Below, piece by piece: positions 1 to 5,378 of a stretch of 8,598 nt of DNA (positions within the stretch are counted from its first letter, which is position 1; every line of letters begins with the position of its first letter). The notes under the pieces were generated by a model. The model made no database searches. It had not been told where the DNA came from and saw only the letters and a list, made by a program, of their open reading frames with translations. The stretch is from CAZHWT01 sp964536215 (lineage in GTDB: Bacteria; Patescibacteriota; CAZHWT01), in assembly GCA_964536215.1 (NCBI GenBank), contig CAZHWT010000041.1, positions 1 to 8,598 on the forward strand, in the 5' to 3' direction. The position numbers were made by a program, and so were the translations under genes.

Positions 1-93
1 TGTTTGACACTCACTAGTTTACATGAGGTTGTTCCGCTTTAGTTTAATGTGCCTTCAGCAGAGATGTTGAGCCCGTTTCAAAACTACGAAACC

Positions 94-178
94 TGTCATT
101 GCGAGCGTAGCGCGGCAATCTAGCCCGAACAGCCACCCGAGGTAGATTGCCACGTCGCTATCGCTCCTCGCAATGACA
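94..178. repeat. imperfect inverted repeat, dispersed CATTGCGAG-type
   Basis: The left arm (94-122) begins TGTCATTGCGAG and ends GGCAATCTA. The right arm (143-178) is its reverse complement apart from a few inserted bases, so the arms are 29 and 36 nt around a 20-nt centre. Palindromic repeats with this CATTGCGAG...GCAATCTA wording are scattered through intergenic DNA of many unrelated bacteria (from general knowledge, not searched here). The transcript would fold into a long hairpin on either strand. No gene lies in 1-197. I see nothing else supportable in 1-93. Confidence 0.75.
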
Positions 179-197
179 ATTCAAGAAGTGAAGGTTA

Positions 198-228
198 TTA
201 AATAAAAACGGCCCCCAAGCGGGAGCCG
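198..228 (-). terminator. Rho-independent terminator of the gene at 291-737
   Basis: Read on the minus strand, CGGCTCCC and GGGGGCCG form an 8-bp stem (one G-U pair) around a GCTT loop, followed directly by TTTTTATTT. It lies about 60 nt past the stop codon of the minus-strand gene and supports that strand as the coding one. Confidence 0.85.
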
Positions 229-290
229 GATCCAGTCTAAGGTCGGATCACGCCTGTATTTTGATTGTATTGTATGGGCTAGGAGTAGAG

Positions 291-737
291 CTACTCCACC
301 ATGCGCCTCAGCACCTGGCCAATGTGGGCAGTCATCTGGTTAGAGATTGCCCACACGTAAACGAACATTACCCCGCCATCCGGTTCAAGGCGGTACTTTG
401 CCCGCGCTTGGCCACCAGTTGCCTGTCTCGGCCCGAACATCTCAACCGAGTTGATATATCTCTGACCAGTTCCCCGATTTTCTTTCCATCGACCCTTTAC
501 AGTTACGTACGACGTATCCTGGTCGCCGAAGTAATCTCGGTCATACTGGTAGTCGGCAAAAGCGATCGGAATTACAACTTCGAATCGCCTGTTCTTGTAG
601 GCAAACAGTTTTGCCAACGACTGAACGGTCCCCTGAAGGATGCGGCGACGCATCTGTTCCGGAGAGTGCTCTGGTTCGGTGCAGATTGTGCCACCAGAGT
701 GGCGAATAAAACTACAAGGAACGACTGAAGTAACCAC
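291..737 (-). CDS. hypothetical protein, about 148 aa, GTG start
   Basis: I do not recognise a family. The protein looks soluble, with no signal peptide or membrane segment. It has an arginine-rich helix-like stretch (EQMRRRILQGTVQSLAKLF) followed by a tyrosine/aspartate-rich central part (FADYQYDRDYFGDQD) and a probable beta region near the C-terminus (GGVMFVYVWAI). The longest frame begins at an ATG at 791, but that ATG lies inside the -10 box of a strong promoter (787-815), so transcription would start after it. I prefer the GTG at 737, preceded by GGAGG (743-747) with a 5-nt spacer, giving a 5' leader of about 43 nt. A terminator follows at 198-228, so this looks like a complete single-gene unit. 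The plus-strand open frame across the same DNA (261-728) has no such signals. Confidence 0.75.
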   Translation of the reverse strand: MVTSVVPCSFIRHSGGTICTEPEHSPEQMRRRILQGTVQSLAKLFAYKNRRFEVVIPIAFADYQYDRDYFGDQDTSYVTVKGRWKENRGTGQRYINSVEMFGPRQATGGQARAKYRLEPDGGVMFVYVWAISNQMTAHIGQVLRRMVE

Positions 738-786
738 ATCTTCCTCCGTTGTAAGTCGGAACCTCTCCAAAATTTGAGATGCGCGT

Positions 787-815
787 ATCATAACAGAACT
801 ATACGATTAAGTCAA
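787..815 (-). promoter_or_regulatory. sigma-70 promoter of the 291-737 gene
   Basis: On the minus strand the -35 box TTGACT (810-815) is followed by a 17-nt spacer and the -10 box TATGAT (787-792). The expected transcription start is near 780. This decides the start codon of the gene because the upstream ATG (789-791) is part of the -10 box. Confidence 0.75.
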
Positions 816-904
816 GACTATAGGTTAATTCCTAAAGTAAAAATATCCAGATGCTCCATCCCACCAAAGGGACATAATTGTACCCAACTTGCTCTCGCTT
901 CTCG

Positions 905-978
905 CGCAGATGATGGGAATCGAACCCACGATCTCCTCTTCCACAGAGAGGCGCTCTAACCCCTGCGCTATATCCACC
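905..978 (-). pseudogene. degenerate tRNA-His copy
   Basis: About 68 of 74 positions match the intact tRNA-His at 2139-2215, including the GUG anticodon loop CTGTGGA and the T-arm GTGGGTTCGATTCCCAT. The changes fall in paired regions. The acceptor 5' arm GTGGATA faces CATCTGC instead of CATCCAC, so one pair is lost and two become G-U. The D-stem is GCGC against GAGC, a mismatch. No CCA follows; the sequence continues GCGAG. Similarity stops at the tRNA borders, so the flanks are not duplicated. It is most likely a decayed extra copy, although a poorly stable functional tRNA needing CCA addition cannot be excluded. The plus-strand open frame at 774-959, ending in a DGNRTHDLLFHREAL-type peptide, is a translated tRNA artefact. 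Confidence 0.75.
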
Positions 979-1091
979 ACCACCGATCCAGCCGAAGCGA
1001 GCCGTTGTTGATGAGCTAAGCAGTTATCGCACCTTGATGTAATCAGGAGTCAATTATGTGCTCTGATTCTAGATTGTGTTAACATGGATGC

Positions 1092-1763
1092 ATGTCTAGC
1101 AGGACTGAATCATCGGTAAGCTCAGCCAGAAGTTTGTTATTAGTCGCTGTCGGTCTGGCTATAGCGTATCTTCCTTCCTACATCATCAAAATATTTAATA
1201 TTCTTAACGTGCAAATCGGCCCAGATGGTCCGCCTGCAGCTCTAATTTGGAATTGGCTGGCTGTAATCCTGCTGCTTGCTTATATCCTAGTAATTGAGCG
1301 CAGGCGGCTTGCCTCAATACTGCTGACAAAGCCTTCAGAGAAAGATTTTGAATGGGCCTTATGGTTCTTAGGCATTTCTACAACTACCTCATGGCTAATT
1401 TACACACTTTTTCCTCAAGGGGAAAACCAGGGCATGTCAGAGCTGCTCAGCTATCCTATACCACTAATTTTAGGCATAATCATAACCGCAGCTATTACCG
1501 AAGAAATTCTCTTTAGAGGGTATGTTATTGAGCGCTTGAGGGAAATAACAGGTCAAGCCTGGCTAGCTATTGCTACAAGTTTCATAATCTTTGTCTTGCC
1601 CCACTTGACCTATTTTGGCATTGAATGGCTTTGGTATCATGGCATTGGAACCATAATGATTTATGTGCTCTATGTTTGGCGAAAGAATCTTTATGCGTGC
1701 ATGTTTTTACACCTACTTGGAAACTTACCAATTTTAATTCCAGCACTCGGATTGTTTGGTTAA
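1092..1763 (+). CDS. CPBP-family (CAAX/Abi-type) intramembrane metalloprotease
   Basis: This is a 223-aa polytopic membrane protein with hydrophobic segments at roughly 14-39, 50-68, 88-107, 122-137, 156-175, 182-195 and 200-222. Three family motifs are present: EExxxR (E137, E138, R142) with the following GYVIERL; FxxxH (F167, H171); and a third motif with H207 and N211 (HLLGN). In characterised relatives (Rce1, bacterial Abi proteins) the glutamates and histidines form the intramembrane catalytic site that cleaves prenylated or other membrane-associated substrates. Bacterial members are often linked to bacteriocin self-immunity or envelope processing, but no bacteriocin gene is visible here. 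Three ATGs occur in a row (1084, 1088, 1092); only 1092 is in frame, and none has a clear SD. I found no convincing promoter. Its neighbours are tRNA-His copies, so it appears monocistronic. Confidence 0.9.
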   Translation: MSSRTESSVSSARSLLLVAVGLAIAYLPSYIIKIFNILNVQIGPDGPPAALIWNWLAVILLLAYILVIERRRLASILLTKPSEKDFEWALWFLGISTTTSWLIYTLFPQGENQGMSELLSYPIPLILGIIITAAITEEILFRGYVIERLREITGQAWLAIATSFIIFVLPHLTYFGIEWLWYHGIGTIMIYVLYVWRKNLYACMFLHLLGNLPILIPALGLFG

Positions 1764-2138
1764 AAGTTTTACACGTACTCGTTGATTTTTGCTGATTTGA
1801 AGATTTAAGCATATTTCAAATGCTTGCGTTTTGCCCAAGGTGCTAAATGCTACATACGTTTCTGTAGTACAGAGTGCGCACCGCTTGGTATATCGATTTC
1901 CAGGCGTGTCATTATGCTGCCTGAGTTGTGATTTTTAAGTCGGCTGCATGGCCATATAATTCGCCCTGAGTTGGACCCTGCCTTCGAGAGCGTAAGTGGA
2001 GAACCTGAACCTTGATATATTGAGGCAGCAGTTATGAAGTTGAATTAGATTAATTGGATAAGCTCTACCTCACGAGTTTCGCTTATTCCCAGCCAGCGTT
2101 GCGCCACTTCCATGTAAGCGTAATGAAGTGAAGTTTAC
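1764..2138. other. gene-free stretch after the CPBP protease
   Basis: No convincing gene is present on either strand. A weak hairpin, AAGCAT/ATGCTT (1807-1825) followed by GCGTTTT, could end the protease transcript. Near the tRNA-His 3' end (2093-2138) the minus strand can form CACTTC/GAAGTG with a 14-nt loop, a possible weak trailer structure. Nothing else stands out. Confidence 0.4.
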
Positions 2139-2215
2139 TGGGGTGGATGATGGGAATCGAACCCACGACCTCCTCTTCCACAGAGAGGCGCTCTAACCCC
2201 TGAGCTACATCCACC
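2139..2215 (-). tRNA. tRNA-His(GUG)
   Basis: The acceptor GTGGATG pairs perfectly with CATCCAC. The D-stem is GCTC/GAGC, the anticodon stem CCTCT/AGAGG encloses the loop CTGTGGA (anticodon GTG), and the T-arm is GTGGG/CCCAT-like with TTCGATT. An extra G at position -1 faces C73, the identity element of tRNA-His, and a CCA end is encoded at 2139-2141. A TATAAT box about 100 nt upstream (near 2320) lacks a good -35 partner, so I do not call the promoter. A decayed copy lies about 1.2 kb downstream at 905-978. Confidence 0.95.
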
Positions 2216-2224
2216 ACAACGCGG

Positions 2225-2259
2225 CAAGATCAAAGATACAAGACCCAAGATCCAAAACA
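2225..2259. repeat. degenerate 7-nt tandem repeat
   Basis: Five consecutive heptamers read caagatc, aaagata, caagacc, caagatc and caaaaca. The tract starts 10 nt upstream of the tRNA-His 5' end, so on the minus strand it lies in the leader as GATCTTG-like units. It may be slippage-derived; no function is evident. Confidence 0.55.
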
Positions 2260-2386
2260 AAATGTAAAGAGATAAAACTTTAAACCGAAAAAGATTGACA
2301 GCTATCTCTAACGTCGGTGATTATATCGTATCTGTGGCATTTAGGCTAGAGTTTGTGATACTAGAGGCGCTATCCATTTTCTTGTC

Positions 2387-2453
2387 ATTCTCAGCTCGAC
2401 TGAGAATCTAAGGATCCTCGATCGGGTCGAGGCTGACAGCTCCAGAAGTCAGC
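2387..2453. repeat. cluster of three consecutive hairpins, dispersed-repeat type
   Basis: Three perfect stems lie back to back: ATTCTCAG/CTGAGAAT with loop CTCGA (2387-2407), CCTCGA/TCGAGG with loop TCGGG (2416-2432), and GCTGAC/GTCAGC with a 10-nt loop (2432-2453). The wording (cattctcagctcgactgag) resembles intergenic palindromic repeats found in many bacteria. The cluster begins 17 nt past the stop of the minus-strand gene at 2470 and may help end or stabilise its mRNA, but there is no uridine run, so it is not a standard terminator. Confidence 0.65.
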
Positions 2454-2469
2454 AGGGCTGTTATGCCAG

Positions 2470-2868
2470 TTAATTAACTGGAACGATAGAGGAAATATCT
2501 ATATTGCCCACAATGCCGTATTTCTCATTGGCCGATGGTAGCGTTACGTCCCCACTAACAGTGACGTGCTTATTTATTGTCACCGTGCCGTCCATTAGCT
2601 TTTCTTGGTCTAGTCCATGCAAGCCAAAATACTGACCTTCCGCATCCTTCAAACCATACGCACACTCCATAGTTTGCGGACCAGAGGTATCTTTATGTGG
2701 CAGGCAAACCATCGTCCCCGAGGTGCTGATTGGGCCCGGTTCAATTTTGGGTTCAGCCTTGGCTCCAGCAATACTCAATAGCCAAAACCCAACTGCTGTA
2801 ATAATTCCCACCACCGCCACAATAACAGCCACAATCGATTTGTTAGATATATTTCGTACAGGAACCAT
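2470..2868 (-). CDS. membrane-anchored extracellular hypothetical protein (CLPHK...MEC family, OB-like)
   Basis: This 132-aa protein has a short basic N-terminus, one hydrophobic segment (about 12-36, either an uncleaved anchor or a signal peptide with an AGAKA-type end) and a small exported domain. The domain begins GTMVCLPHKDTSG and contains a second cysteine in MECAYGLKD (C55 and C69, plausibly a disulfide). It then alternates short beta-like stretches (VTINKHVTVSGDV, YGIVGNIDISSI), consistent with a small beta barrel of OB type. I recall similar anchored proteins in Patescibacteria, with no assigned function; this is memory, not a search. The ATG at 2868 has no obvious SD, and I could not assign a promoter in the 335-nt upstream region. 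The hairpin cluster at 2387-2453 follows the stop. Confidence 0.8.
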   Translation of the reverse strand: MVPVRNISNKSIVAVIVAVVGIITAVGFWLLSIAGAKAEPKIEPGPISTSGTMVCLPHKDTSGPQTMECAYGLKDAEGQYFGLHGLDQEKLMDGTVTINKHVTVSGDVTLPSANEKYGIVGNIDISSIVPVN

Positions 2869-3203
2869 ATCTGTACTTTACCATATAAGGGGCAATTAAT
2901 GTGCTACCCCAATCTAATCAAGAGTAGCTTAAGTACCCAGATGGGTAGAGTCGTGAATAATGAGTTAAAAATGGAAGTATAGGGTATGAAGTACAATGTA
3001 CGGCCGAACTCTAGTTCCAATGCTGAATACAATACAAGTACGTACTTATGTACGTACACATGTACGTACATAAGTACTTTTATCTCTGTAAATCATGCAA
3101 AGGATGGTGCAATAGATTTAATATTCTGGTGCCAATTCTGATACTAAATATCTGTAGGTGACAAGGATAAGTATGCCGGTACTATATACTCACACACTTC
3201 TCG
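2869..3203. other. gene-free region with GTAC-rich DNA
   Basis: No gene is supported here. The stretch holds a small hairpin TACCC/GGGTA (2934-2947) and isolated GTAC sites near 2990-3000. Its main feature is the large palindrome at 3042-3077, annotated separately. It separates two minus-strand genes, so it combines the 3' region of the metallophosphoesterase with the 5' region of the 2470-2868 gene. Confidence 0.5.
3042..3077. repeat. 36-bp perfect GTAC-rich palindrome
   Basis: Two exact 16-nt arms (GTACTTATGTACGTAC and its reverse complement) flank the loop ACAT. Seven GTAC tetramers occur in 3038-3077. Positions 3047-3072 alternate strictly between purine and pyrimidine for 26 nt, a pattern that favours Z-DNA as well as cruciform extrusion. 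On the plus strand the palindrome is followed by TTTTATC. On the minus strand it lies 127 nt past the metallophosphoesterase stop and could act as a distant terminator. It could equally be a protein-binding operator upstream of the 2470-2868 gene. Confidence 0.85.
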
Positions 3204-3854
3204 CTAGTACCGCTCCCGCACGCTTTCAATCCGGTCGTCAATTATGCGCAAATAATTACCATACCCGCTACCAATAAACCCAGTATTAATCATTCGGTTT
3301 GATAGATCTATCTCAGGAAAATGACTGTGACCGCAAACGAGAATCTGGGGTTCGGGCAACTTGTCGGCCACCCACTTTCGCGACGGATCATTAATGGAGT
3401 TGTCGGTGCGCATAAAACGTTTGCCCCAGACCAGCTTGTGCAGAATATCAACGCTAGCACCCATTCGCAATGGAATACTGTGATTTAATACTGGATATTT
3501 GTCCTCCAGAGACGTAAAAACGGTATGTCCATGGGTTAAGTACAACTCGTGTCCGCCTAGGCGTATCTTATGCTCCATGCCGTGTTGGACTGAAAACATG
3601 CTCACCCGATCGTCGCACCATTGTGGCCGGTCATGGTTACCATACAGATAAACAGCTTGACGTTCGAGCAATAAGGGGAAAAGTTTACTCCACCCGCTTT
3701 TTAAAAACTTATCAAATGGTGTTAAAAAACCATCCCAAAAGTCTCCCAGAATAATTACCCTATCCGCCGGCTCAATCACTGACAAAAGATAAGCAAATTT
3801 CTTACGATAAACCCGATTAGACAAATGAGTATCCGAAAAAATAACCGTTTGCAT
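3204..3854 (-). CDS. calcineurin-like metallophosphoesterase (LpxH/YfcE-like fold)
   Basis: The 216-aa protein carries the full dimetal phosphoesterase motif series: SDTH (D8, H10), GDFWD (D38), GNHD (N73, H74), THGH (H108, H110) and CGHSH (H176, H178), with a supporting MINTG near 188-192. In this superfamily these residues bind two divalent metals and hydrolyse phosphomonoesters, phosphodiesters or pyrophosphates. The size and the GDFWDGF motif resemble UDP-2,3-diacylglucosamine hydrolase relatives, but lipid A synthesis is usually absent from Patescibacteria, so the substrate is open. No signal peptide is seen; it is probably cytoplasmic. The start is the ATG at 3854, which has no SD and lies only about 5-8 nt from the predicted transcription start (promoter 3866-3894), so the mRNA would be nearly leaderless. 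The stop is TAG. Confidence 0.9.
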   Translation of the reverse strand: MQTVIFSDTHLSNRVYRKKFAYLLSVIEPADRVIILGDFWDGFLTPFDKFLKSGWSKLFPLLLERQAVYLYGNHDRPQWCDDRVSMFSVQHGMEHKIRLGGHELYLTHGHTVFTSLEDKYPVLNHSIPLRMGASVDILHKLVWGKRFMRTDNSINDPSRKWVADKLPEPQILVCGHSHFPEIDLSNRMINTGFIGSGYGNYLRIIDDRIESVRERY

Positions 3855-3865
3855 AGAACTTACTA

Positions 3866-3894
3866 ATACTAAAGCAGTTGGGCTCGTAGTTCAA
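3866..3894 (-). promoter_or_regulatory. candidate promoter of the metallophosphoesterase
   Basis: On the minus strand TTGAAC (3889-3894), a 17-nt spacer and TAGTAT (3866-3871) match the sigma-70 pattern moderately. The predicted start of transcription, near 3859, leaves almost no 5' leader before the ATG at 3854. Confidence 0.5.
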
Positions 3895-3944
3895 TATTCA
3901 ATAGTATTTATATCTAAACCAATAGCGATGAGTCTTAATGATAG

Positions 3945-3969
3945 TGGCACCCCCTATACCGGGGTGCCA
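3945..3969 (-). terminator. probable terminator hairpin of the 3990-4319 gene
   Basis: On the minus strand TGGCACCCC and GGGGTGCCA form a perfect 9-bp stem around a 7-nt loop, 20 nt past the stop codon at 3990. The following sequence (CTATCATTAAG) is only weakly uridine-rich, so termination strength is uncertain. Confidence 0.55.
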
Positions 3970-3989
3970 GCTGCTATGTATCGAGGGCT

Positions 3990-4319
3990 CTACTTTCTGA
4001 TCAGCCGGATGGGGTTAAATTGATCACCCTCTTCAACATTGAATGACCGTAAGTCAGCGGTGGTACCGTTAGTTGCCGCAGTATCAATTTTCTGCGCGAT
4101 ATAGTCGTGCAGCTGCTTAAACTTCTCATTCACCTCCAAGGCAACATACCCTGTGCCTTTATAGGCCACGGCGACGCTTGTCTTGTCGATTCGATCTAGG
4201 ACTATGTAATTGCGGGTATGATTCATGCCCGAGTTATCTACCAGCCGCACTCCATGAACCAGCAACCAATCACCACTGGGAGCGTATACAGGTACTCCCC
4301 GCTCTGTCATCGATGCCAT
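3990..4319 (-). CDS. hypothetical protein, 109 aa
   Basis: I do not recognise a family. The protein has no cysteine, no signal peptide and no membrane segment. Residues 8-60 look beta-rich (VPVYAPSGDWLLVHGVRLV, NYIVLDRI, SVAVAYKG), and a helix follows at about 62-85 (EVNEKFKQLHDYIAQKI). The expression signals are good. The ATG at 4319 is preceded by AAGGAG (4325-4330) with a 5-nt spacer, and a TTGTAA-17-TATAAT promoter lies at 4370-4398, giving a leader of about 44 nt. A hairpin follows the TAG stop. A second ATG three codons in is a less likely start because of its spacing. The plus-strand frame overlapping it at 4178-4378 lacks these signals. Confidence 0.8.
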   Translation of the reverse strand: MASMTERGVPVYAPSGDWLLVHGVRLVDNSGMNHTRNYIVLDRIDKTSVAVAYKGTGYVALEVNEKFKQLHDYIAQKIDTAATNGTTADLRSFNVEEGDQFNPIRLIRK

Positions 4320-4369
4320 GCTCTCTCCTTTACGCGAATGGCGATGAATCGCAACTTTCGATTGCCGGT

Positions 4370-4398
4370 ATTATATGAGGCTATAGGTTAAATTACAA
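4370..4398 (-). promoter_or_regulatory. sigma-70 promoter of the 3990-4319 gene
   Basis: On the minus strand the -35 box TTGTAA (4393-4398), an exact 17-nt spacer and a perfect -10 box TATAAT (4370-4375) are present. The expected start is near 4363. Confidence 0.8.
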
Positions 4399-4493
4399 GG
4401 GGTACCGGTAAGCAGTAATCAGTCAACTTATACTTTACTGCAAACAGTTAAATAAAGTTTTTGCTGTGCTCTAGTGGACTATGTTGGAACCTA

Positions 4494-5096
4494 TTATGCT
4501 AAAGGGTAAGTTTTTAATATTTCAAATTCCTGTAATGGCATAACCGTGGTGCGCAGAAGCTTAAACTCTGCTATATCTTCATTAAGAGATATATTGTACC
4601 TGCCTAGAGCTTCTTGCACTTTATCAAGATCTGTTTCCTTTAAGTATCTTGCAATAGAGCTATGAATTATATCCGGTGGGGTTCTGGTTTCAACTGGAAG
4701 CTGCATTTTCTGTGATAATTGTGTGCGAATTTTATTAAAGCTGGTTGGGTCACTGCTGCGGGCAATTATAGCCTGTGGGCTTGCCTCAGTAATATCTAAT
4801 ATAATTGAAAACCTAGGCAAGGTTGAAAAGATTTCGCTCAGAGTGTTTTCATATTCTTGTCGGGGTAGATTATAGAGCCACTCTTTGTCTTGAGTATAAG
4901 CTTTTGGCTGAATAATCTCACAAAGAGTAAGGTGCATCTGCTCAGGCGGCATCCGCCACAGTATTCCTGGCAGCTCGTTGGTTAAGTCATCCAGCAAGGC
5001 TACGATGCCAGCCTTAGTTTGCTCAGAAGGTAGAGCCACGATAGCATAGCCAAGGTTAGACTCACCAATATAATCGGCTGGTATAGTCTTTATCAT
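4494..5096 (-). CDS. 2H phosphoesterase superfamily protein (LigT/CPDase-like)
   Basis: The 200-aa protein has the two tandem H-x-T/S-x signatures that define 2H phosphoesterases: HLTL (H55, T57) and HSSI (H145, S147), about 90 residues apart as in the family. Preceding each are the usual beta strands (YAIVALP near 17-23; PPDIIH near 140-145). Known members hydrolyse or ligate RNA 2',3'-cyclic phosphates or 2'-5' bonds, including at tRNA splice ends, and others act on ADP-ribose cyclic phosphate or oligoadenylates; the substrate cannot be told here. It appears cytoplasmic. The start ATG at 5096 has a close AAGG three bases before it. tRNA-Arg ends 36 nt upstream on the same strand with no clear terminator between, so cotranscription from the promoter at 5350-5378 is possible. 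A 15-bp palindrome (5101-5115) covers the ribosome-binding region. Confidence 0.85.
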   Translation of the reverse strand: MIKTIPADYIGESNLGYAIVALPSEQTKAGIVALLDDLTNELPGILWRMPPEQMHLTLCEIIQPKAYTQDKEWLYNLPRQEYENTLSEIFSTLPRFSIILDITEASPQAIIARSSDPTSFNKIRTQLSQKMQLPVETRTPPDIIHSSIARYLKETDLDKVQEALGRYNISLNEDIAEFKLLRTTVMPLQEFEILKTYPLA

Positions 5097-5100
5097 ATCC

Positions 5101-5115
5101 TTATTGTAACAATAA
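5101..5115. promoter_or_regulatory. 15-bp palindrome at the 2H phosphoesterase start
   Basis: TTATTGT-A-ACAATAA is a perfect 7+1+7 inverted repeat, AT-rich and operator-like, lying 4 nt upstream of the ATG at 5096 and next to the short SD. It could bind a regulator or form a small hairpin affecting translation. No regulator is identified. Confidence 0.4.
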
Positions 5116-5132
5116 AATAATCAACCAATCAT

Positions 5133-5209
5133 TGGTGCGCCCGGAGAGACTCGAACTCCCGACCTTGACGTTAGAACCGTCCTGCTCTATCCAGCTGAGC
5201 TACAGGCGC
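5133..5209 (-). tRNA. tRNA-Arg(UCU)
   Basis: The acceptor GCGCCTG pairs with CGGGCGC (one G-U pair). The D-stem is GCTC/GAGC, the anticodon loop is GTTCTAA (anticodon TCT), the T-arm is GGGAG-TTCGAGT-CTCTC, the discriminator is A73 and the CCA end is encoded (5133-5135). Base 32 is G rather than the usual pyrimidine, and pair 27-43 is a mismatch; both are mild oddities. The CCA end lies in a small palindrome CCAATCATTGG (5125-5135). A 19-nt 5' fragment of this gene is repeated upstream at 5317-5335. Confidence 0.93.
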
Positions 5210-5316
5210 ATATACAACTACCTCTGTTATTCAGTTTATTGGCCATTTTATGTTAGTGCACTTGAGCGCTAGCTAGGGCGAGGGGCTGAATTGATGACGA
5301 TTCGGCTTAGCCGTTG

Positions 5317-5335
5317 CAGCTGAGCTACAGGCGCA
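5317..5335 (-). pseudogene. 5' fragment of tRNA-Arg
   Basis: The 19 bases CAGCTGAGCTACAGGCGCA (plus strand) are identical to 5192-5210, the 5' acceptor arm and D-arm of tRNA-Arg with one flanking base. The rest of the tRNA is absent: the minus strand continues with a CGGC-TAA-GCCG mini-hairpin and unrelated sequence. The fragment lies 8 nt after the predicted transcription start of a strong promoter (5350-5378), so it seems to occupy the original tRNA position, while the intact gene lies 107 nt further on. It is probably a scar of a recombination or insertion event. Confidence 0.75.
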
Positions 5336-5349
5336 CGCAACCGCGTCGC

Positions 5350-5378
5350 AGTATATCCTAGATAGTATATCGTATCAA
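5350..5378 (-). promoter_or_regulatory. promoter of the tRNA-Arg region
   Basis: On the minus strand TTGATA (5373-5378), an exact 17-nt spacer and TATACT (5350-5355) give one of the best sigma-70 matches in the window. Transcription would start near 5343, pass through the tRNA fragment and then reach the intact tRNA-Arg and perhaps the 2H phosphoesterase. Confidence 0.75.

Noticed and set aside
261..728. 155-aa plus-strand open frame
   Set aside because: It overlaps the minus-strand gene that has a promoter, SD and terminator, and has no such signals itself.
774..959. plus-strand frame ending in a GNRTHDLLFHREAL-type peptide
   Set aside because: This peptide comes from reading a tRNA-His sequence; it is a common annotation artefact.
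2295..2323. plus-strand TTGACA with a 17-nt spacer to TGATTA
   Set aside because: The -10 match is poor and no plus-strand gene follows.
818..4391. 11-mer CTATAGGTTAA shared by two promoter regions (818-828 and 4381-4391)
   Set aside because: Several shared 11-mers are expected by chance in 8.6 kb, and its position relative to the boxes differs, so it is not evidence of a common operator.
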